A stretch of DNA of 24,382 nt from Bacteroidales bacterium (lineage in GTDB: Bacteria; Bacteroidota; Bacteroidia; Bacteroidales; UBA932). How positions within the stretch are numbered: the first letter of the stretch is position 1; each line of letters begins with the position of its first letter. Shown here in pieces: positions 20,885 to 24,382 of this stretch. The stretch lies in assembly GCA_004552615.1 (NCBI GenBank), contig SFNZ01000019.1:1-24382 (forward strand), written 5' to 3'. The notes under the pieces are model-generated. The model worked only from the letters and a program-made list of their open reading frames with translations, did not search any database and was not told the origin of the DNA. The position numbers were made by a program, and so were the translations under genes.

Positions 20885-23494
20885 TTACAATTTCACCACA
20901 TTCCGCACATACTCTTTCCCTCCGGTGACAATCTTCACGGTATAACGTCCGGGAGCGCAAGATTTCATGTCCACCGTCATCGGTTCGGTGTAGCTCACCT
21001 CGGCCTCGGCCTCGAAAACCTTGTTGCCGGCAGCTGAGAGGACCGTGACCTTGGCGGAAGCCTTGACTCCGGTCGCCACGTTCATGACATCCACTACCGG
21101 GTTCGGATATACCCTCACGGACTCTGTCCCGTCGATGACGGCGACCTTGAAGGAGAGCACGCAATATGCGCCGGCCGCATCAGTGGCCTTGATCTCGACA
21201 TCCGTAACACCGTAATTCAGGGCTGCCCCGTAGAGGACGCCCTCGCGGGCATTGAAATGCACGACCTTGTCGTTCGACATTGTGACCTCATATTTCAGCG
21301 TCTCGCCGTCAGGATCGGTCACATAGTCTTTCATGTCGATGGTGAACTCCTGGCCGGACGACACGAGTACGATATCCTCTATCTCCGCGACAGCCACAGG
21401 GGCGCTGTTTTCAAGAATGGTATATTCCAGCTTGCAGGTAGTCTTCAGGCCGTATTCATCCTGAGCCTCGAGAACGGCGGAATAACTGCCAGGAGCCGCC
21501 CTCTTGCCGACAATGCTGATGTTGTAGGTCCCGGTCCCGGCTGGAGTGAATGTATCCGCGTCGGATCCCGGCACATAAGTGAACGTGTAATTGTGTCCGT
21601 CAGGTTCAGAAACGGAAGCCGTGACCTTGACATTCTCGAATGTCTTTATTTTCAAGTCATTGGCATCAAGTACAATCTCCGGGGCATTGTTGCGGCCCGT
21701 CCTGAAGGACTGCACCTGGCTTGCCTCTGCATATACCATCGAGTAGGAATATGCAATCATTTTCACGTAATAGTCCGTCTCGAAATCCAGTCCCTTGATG
21801 CTGACGCTTACTTTCTCGCCTGCGCCTGCATCAGCGACCGCCGCAAGGGCGGAAACTCCAGGATGTGATGATGCAGTGGCAGATTCGACAGAGGCCCTGT
21901 CCGTACCGTAGAGTATCAGGGCACCGTATGCCGGAATGCCTTCATCGTCAGCAGTATTGGTCCATTCGAGGCCCAGGGTGTTGGAGACGACGGATGCTGC
22001 CGCGTCGGACACACGTGCAGGGGCGCTGGTCGAGCCGTATGTGAATGCACCGTAAGCATCAAGAAGGCCGCCGATATTGTAAGCGGAAGGCAGGATGGTC
22101 TTGTTGCTTCCGCCGAGGAGCTTTTCCTTGAGCATTTCACAGGTGAATCCCTGCCCGCCGTAATAGGATACGAGGAGGGCGGCCACTCCTGAGGCATGAG
22201 GACATGCCATTGATGTGCCGGACATGCTTCCGTATTTTCCGGAAGGCAGGGTACTGTATATGCTCGTACCCGGAGCGGCTATGTCCACCCAGTCACCGTA
22301 ATTGGAGTAAGAGGCCCTCGTACCGTCGCTGTTTATGGAGCCTACGGCGATTACTTTCTCATAATTTGCCGGGGCTCCGTTGGTTATGCCGTCGTTGCCG
22401 GCGGAGAAGAATACCACGCCGCCCTTCATCGGGGAATCCGGCAGCTGGTTGCCGTCGTTGTCACAACCGGCATATTTCACAAAATATGTTACAGCATCCT
22501 TGATTGAGGAAGAGGCTTCTGCTGCAAGAGCCCTCTCAAGTTCCTCGCCGGTGAGCTTCCCGTCATTGTTCGCATCGAAATTATAGCCCCAGCTGTTCTG
22601 GCTGATGATGGCTCCGTGGTCAGCTCCCCATTTGATTGCAGAAGCCATGTCACCGCTCCGGCTGACTTCCTTGCCGTCCACTGTCTCGTCACGGAAGACC
22701 TGGCAGGACATAAGTTTGACTCCGGCCTGTCCGGCGAGATAGTTTCCTCCGGCAATGCCGGCTATGCCGATCCCGTTGTTGCCGACCGCTCCGATGGTAC
22801 CGGCGACGTGTGTGCCATGATCATCAGGAGTAATCTTGGTATTGTCGTCGACGAAATTGTAGTTGCCTGTGGTCAGGCAATTGGCCGCAAGATCCTCGTG
22901 TGAGAGGTCGATTCCACCGTCGACTACGGCCACGATGACATTGCTGTTACCTGCCGTGTAATAATTCCAGACCGGGATGACGTTGATGTCGAAGCCTGGA
23001 TAGGAAGTGTTCTTCAGGTCCCACGAAGCGGAACCCACGTCATTGAAATCATTGATACCGATACGGCTCACCGGCTCGACAAGTTCCACTCCCTCAATCC
23101 CTTCCAGTGCAGCCCCGGCCTTCGTCACAGGGACATCCTCCGAGAACTCGAGAACATACCACCTGTGGAGCCCTTCCTTTCTTGTCCTCGGCTCAAATTC
23201 TCCGGCATCCGGGAAGAGCCTCCTTGCCTTGACGACGCCGAGGTCGGCGAAGACGTTGTTCATTCCCTGTGAACGGGTCTCTATTCGACCTGCAGAAAGG
23301 TCCTGCTCCACCATGCCTGTCAATTCTTCACTGAGCTTGACGATGGTCCTGCCCTGTACGTAAAATCCGGTATCGGCCTTGACTGCGACCGGCTTGCCGG
23401 CATTCTCTTCACGGACTACAGGGGATATCTCTTCACGGGCACAGGCCGCCGCCATCATGACGGCTGCCGTTACGATAATCAATGCTTTCTTCAT
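20885..23494 (-). CDS. S8 (subtilisin-like) serine peptidase with T9SS type A sorting domain
   Basis: The start is ATG 23494; the frame extends two codons to a TTG. The N-terminus MKKALIIVTAAVMMAAAC is a lipoprotein-like signal with candidate lipidated C18. Residues about 42-146 form an I9-like propeptide. The catalytic domain carries D192 (AVVDGGIDLSHEDL), H226 (DDHGTHVAGTIG), oxyanion N367 (SAGNDG) and S428 (GTSMACPHASG), all intact. Between them, residues 307-318 (DANNDGKLTGEE) form a textbook EF-hand calcium loop. Fibronectin/Ig-like domains follow (about 500-790), one with a DPDGETLKYE motif. The last 77 residues (VRVYPNPVVDVMNV to NVVKL) are a T9SS type A sorting domain. The protein should be secreted or anchored on the cell surface. 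It starts 2 bp after the stop of the unknown exported gene, so the two are co-transcribed. Confidence 0.93.
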   Translation of the reverse strand: MKKALIIVTAAVMMAAACAREEISPVVREENAGKPVAVKADTGFYVQGRTIVKLSEELTGMVEQDLSAGRIETRSQGMNNVFADLGVVKARRLFPDAGEFEPRTRKEGLHRWYVLEFSEDVPVTKAGAALEGIEGVELVEPVSRIGINDFNDVGSASWDLKNTSYPGFDINVIPVWNYYTAGNSNVIVAVVDGGIDLSHEDLAANCLTTGNYNFVDDNTKITPDDHGTHVAGTIGAVGNNGIGIAGIAGGNYLAGQAGVKLMSCQVFRDETVDGKEVSRSGDMASAIKWGADHGAIISQNSWGYNFDANNDGKLTGEELERALAAEASSSIKDAVTYFVKYAGCDNDGNQLPDSPMKGGVVFFSAGNDGITNGAPANYEKVIAVGSINSDGTRASYSNYGDWVDIAAPGTSIYSTLPSGKYGSMSGTSMACPHASGVAALLVSYYGGQGFTCEMLKEKLLGGSNKTILPSAYNIGGLLDAYGAFTYGSTSAPARVSDAAASVVSNTLGLEWTNTADDEGIPAYGALILYGTDRASVESATASSHPGVSALAAVADAGAGEKVSVSIKGLDFETDYYVKMIAYSYSMVYAEASQVQSFRTGRNNAPEIVLDANDLKIKTFENVKVTASVSEPDGHNYTFTYVPGSDADTFTPAGTGTYNISIVGKRAAPGSYSAVLEAQDEYGLKTTCKLEYTILENSAPVAVAEIEDIVLVSSGQEFTIDMKDYVTDPDGETLKYEVTMSNDKVVHFNAREGVLYGAALNYGVTDVEIKATDAAGAYCVLSFKVAVIDGTESVRVYPNPVVDVMNVATGVKASAKVTVLSAAGNKVFEAEAEVSYTEPMTVDMKSCAPGRYTVKIVTGGKEYVRNVVKL

Positions 23495-23496
23495 AT

Positions 23497-24189
23497 TCAA
23501 TTGTTTTCTGCTATATAGTCAACGACCTTGATGAGTGACTGCGGGTCTTTCCACTTGATTTTCTGGGATTTGAAAAAGCCCTCTGCCGCTGCCTTGTCAA
23601 GGCCTTGTATATCAAGGACATCTTTCTTGAAGGCAGGGACGGTGGCGGCCCCGTATTTCAGGTACAGGTCCTCTTTGACCGGTATCACTGTACCTTCCTT
23701 GCTCCTGGTCACAGCGTCCGACAGGTTCAGGTTGACCATGTCCGACATACCGTCCATCAGGGTCGTGACGCTCTGGCTCGAGGCAGTTGCAGATGAGATG
23801 CCGTATCCGATGTTCGTCTTTCCCATCTCATCCATGTCCACCTGCACGTCCTTGAGGACATGTCCGGACCCGGAGGAGGCAAGGACCTCCATCATGCGAC
23901 CCATGACGTTGATGAATTTCCTGTCACCGATGACAACGTTGGACACCCTTCTCATATCGGCAGCGATGATGGTGCCGTTCTCGATATAGTTCAATGTACC
24001 CTTGACCACTGATATATTCAGTTCGGAGGACAATATCTCCTTTCCGTCAGGTGTATAGACCTTGCCTTCGGTGAAGTCCTTGATCAGATAAGGCCAGGTG
24101 TCCTTCGGCTGGAACTTCTGGGCTCGGCATACGCTGCCAATCATCAATAGGGATGCTGCGGCAAGCAGGATTTTCATTTTCTGTTTCAT
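23497..24189 (-). CDS. Exported protein of unknown function upstream of the subtilase
   Basis: I do not recognise a family. The protein has 230 residues. The signal peptide (KMKILLAAASLLMIGSVCRA) ends at RAQ, typical of Bacteroidota Sec export; there is no lipobox. The mature part starts KFQPKDTWPYLIKDFTEGKV and looks mixed alpha/beta, with ELNISVVKGTLNYIENGTII, IGDRKFINVMGRMMEVLAS and a C-terminal helix-rich LDKAAAEGFFKSQKIKWKDP. No catalytic pattern is visible. Its stop is 2 bp before the subtilase ATG, so the two are coupled and it may be a chaperone, inhibitor or regulator of that peptidase; this is inference only. A start at ATG 24177 is equally possible. Confidence 0.8.
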   Translation of the reverse strand: MKQKMKILLAAASLLMIGSVCRAQKFQPKDTWPYLIKDFTEGKVYTPDGKEILSSELNISVVKGTLNYIENGTIIAADMRRVSNVVIGDRKFINVMGRMMEVLASSGSGHVLKDVQVDMDEMGKTNIGYGISSATASSQSVTTLMDGMSDMVNLNLSDAVTRSKEGTVIPVKEDLYLKYGAATVPAFKKDVLDIQGLDKAAAEGFFKSQKIKWKDPQSLIKVVDYIAENN

Positions 24190-24234
24190 TCTTGTATAGT
24201 ATTAAAGAACAGAATCTTATGTCGGTTTAGAGTC

Positions 24235-24280
24235 AAAAAGGCCGGCACGGGGCCCAAATAATGGACTTCCGGCCAGCCTT
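24235..24280 (-). terminator. Candidate intrinsic terminator of the gene at the right edge
   Basis: On the minus strand GGCCGG (complement of 24269-24274) pairs with CCGGCC (complement of 24240-24245) across a 23-nt loop, then five Ts (24235-24239). It lies just after the stop of the partial gene and before the unknown exported gene. Confidence 0.55.
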
Positions 24281-24304
24281 CAACAGCATTAAGATAAGCC
24301 TCTA

Positions 24305-24382
24305 TTATTTCTTTGTAAGGGTAATCGGGCCATTGAGGCACTCAAAGAATCCGTCTGCATACGAACCATATCCGTTAGGGAT
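24305..24382 (-). CDS. C-terminal 25 codons of a gene extending beyond the window
   Basis: The frame is open from the right edge of the window to TAA at 24305-24307. The visible tail is PNGYGSYADGFFECLNGPIT followed by LTKK. It is too short to assign. A terminator-like hairpin follows, which supports a real gene end, and it lies upstream of the subtilase operon on the same strand. Confidence 0.5.
   Translation of the reverse strand: MPNGYGSYADGFFECLNGPITLTKK

Noticed and set aside
21257..21868. 203-codon open frame on the plus strand
   Set aside because: Antisense to the Ig-like domains of the subtilase; no signal, domain or promoter.
1..24382. CRISPR array, insertion sequence, prophage or toxin-antitoxin pair
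   Set aside because: No regularly spaced direct repeats, no transposase, integrase or phage structural motifs, and no paired small genes with toxin-like patterns were found on either strand.

Overview
The window comes from a member of the Bacteroidales (phylum Bacteroidota). The evidence is a NigD-like lipoprotein, a GLPGLI-family protein, a PorV/PorQ-family barrel, a subtilase ending in a type IX secretion (T9SS) type A sorting domain, a Bacteroidota-type RNA polymerase omega subunit, a DUF6913 protein and several promoters of the Bacteroidota form (TTG, about 19-20 nt, TAnnTTTG). The T9SS sorting domain argues against Bacteroides itself and for a lineage that keeps T9SS; I cannot name the genus. 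Most of the DNA is moderately GC-rich. One short stretch (about 9230-10000) is visibly more AT-rich.

Layout. At 1-1422 is the 3' part of a LysM plus periplasmic-binding-fold protein. At 1444-5444 (minus) is a housekeeping operon trxB-bamD-rpoZ-recN, divergent from a Fur-family regulator and a NigD-like lipoprotein (5512-6804, plus). At 6714-8537 (minus) is a large carboxyltransferase of the oxaloacetate decarboxylase alpha/pyruvate carboxylase B family. At 8538-9280 is an intergenic zone with a divergent promoter, an orphan intrinsic terminator, tRNA-His(GTG) with its own promoter and terminator, and a dense cluster of palindromes including a perfect 24-bp inverted repeat. An AT-rich secreted hypothetical protein follows (9281-10108), then xthA and cysS (minus), a UPF0104/MprF-like membrane protein (minus), and on the plus strand a PfkB sugar/nucleoside kinase, a DUF6913 protein and a DUF368 polyprenyl-phosphate transporter (13571-16121).

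The right third (16122-24189, minus) is the accessory part. It encodes an unknown exported protein, a T9SS-targeted subtilase, a PorV/PorQ-like barrel, a GLPGLI protein and an outer-membrane beta-barrel receptor. The first three are tightly packed and probably co-transcribed. GLPGLI follows after 85 bp, and the receptor after 198 bp containing a terminator-like hairpin and a structured leader. The window ends with the last 25 codons of another minus-strand gene.

The best candidates for something new are the subtilase cassette (a T9SS cargo with a lipobox, an EF-hand calcium loop inside its catalytic domain and a PorV/PorQ-like neighbour), the carboxyltransferase whose biotinyl-like domain has lost its acceptor lysine, and the tRNA-His/palindrome/AT-rich islet. 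I see no complete phage, CRISPR array, insertion sequence or obvious defence system.
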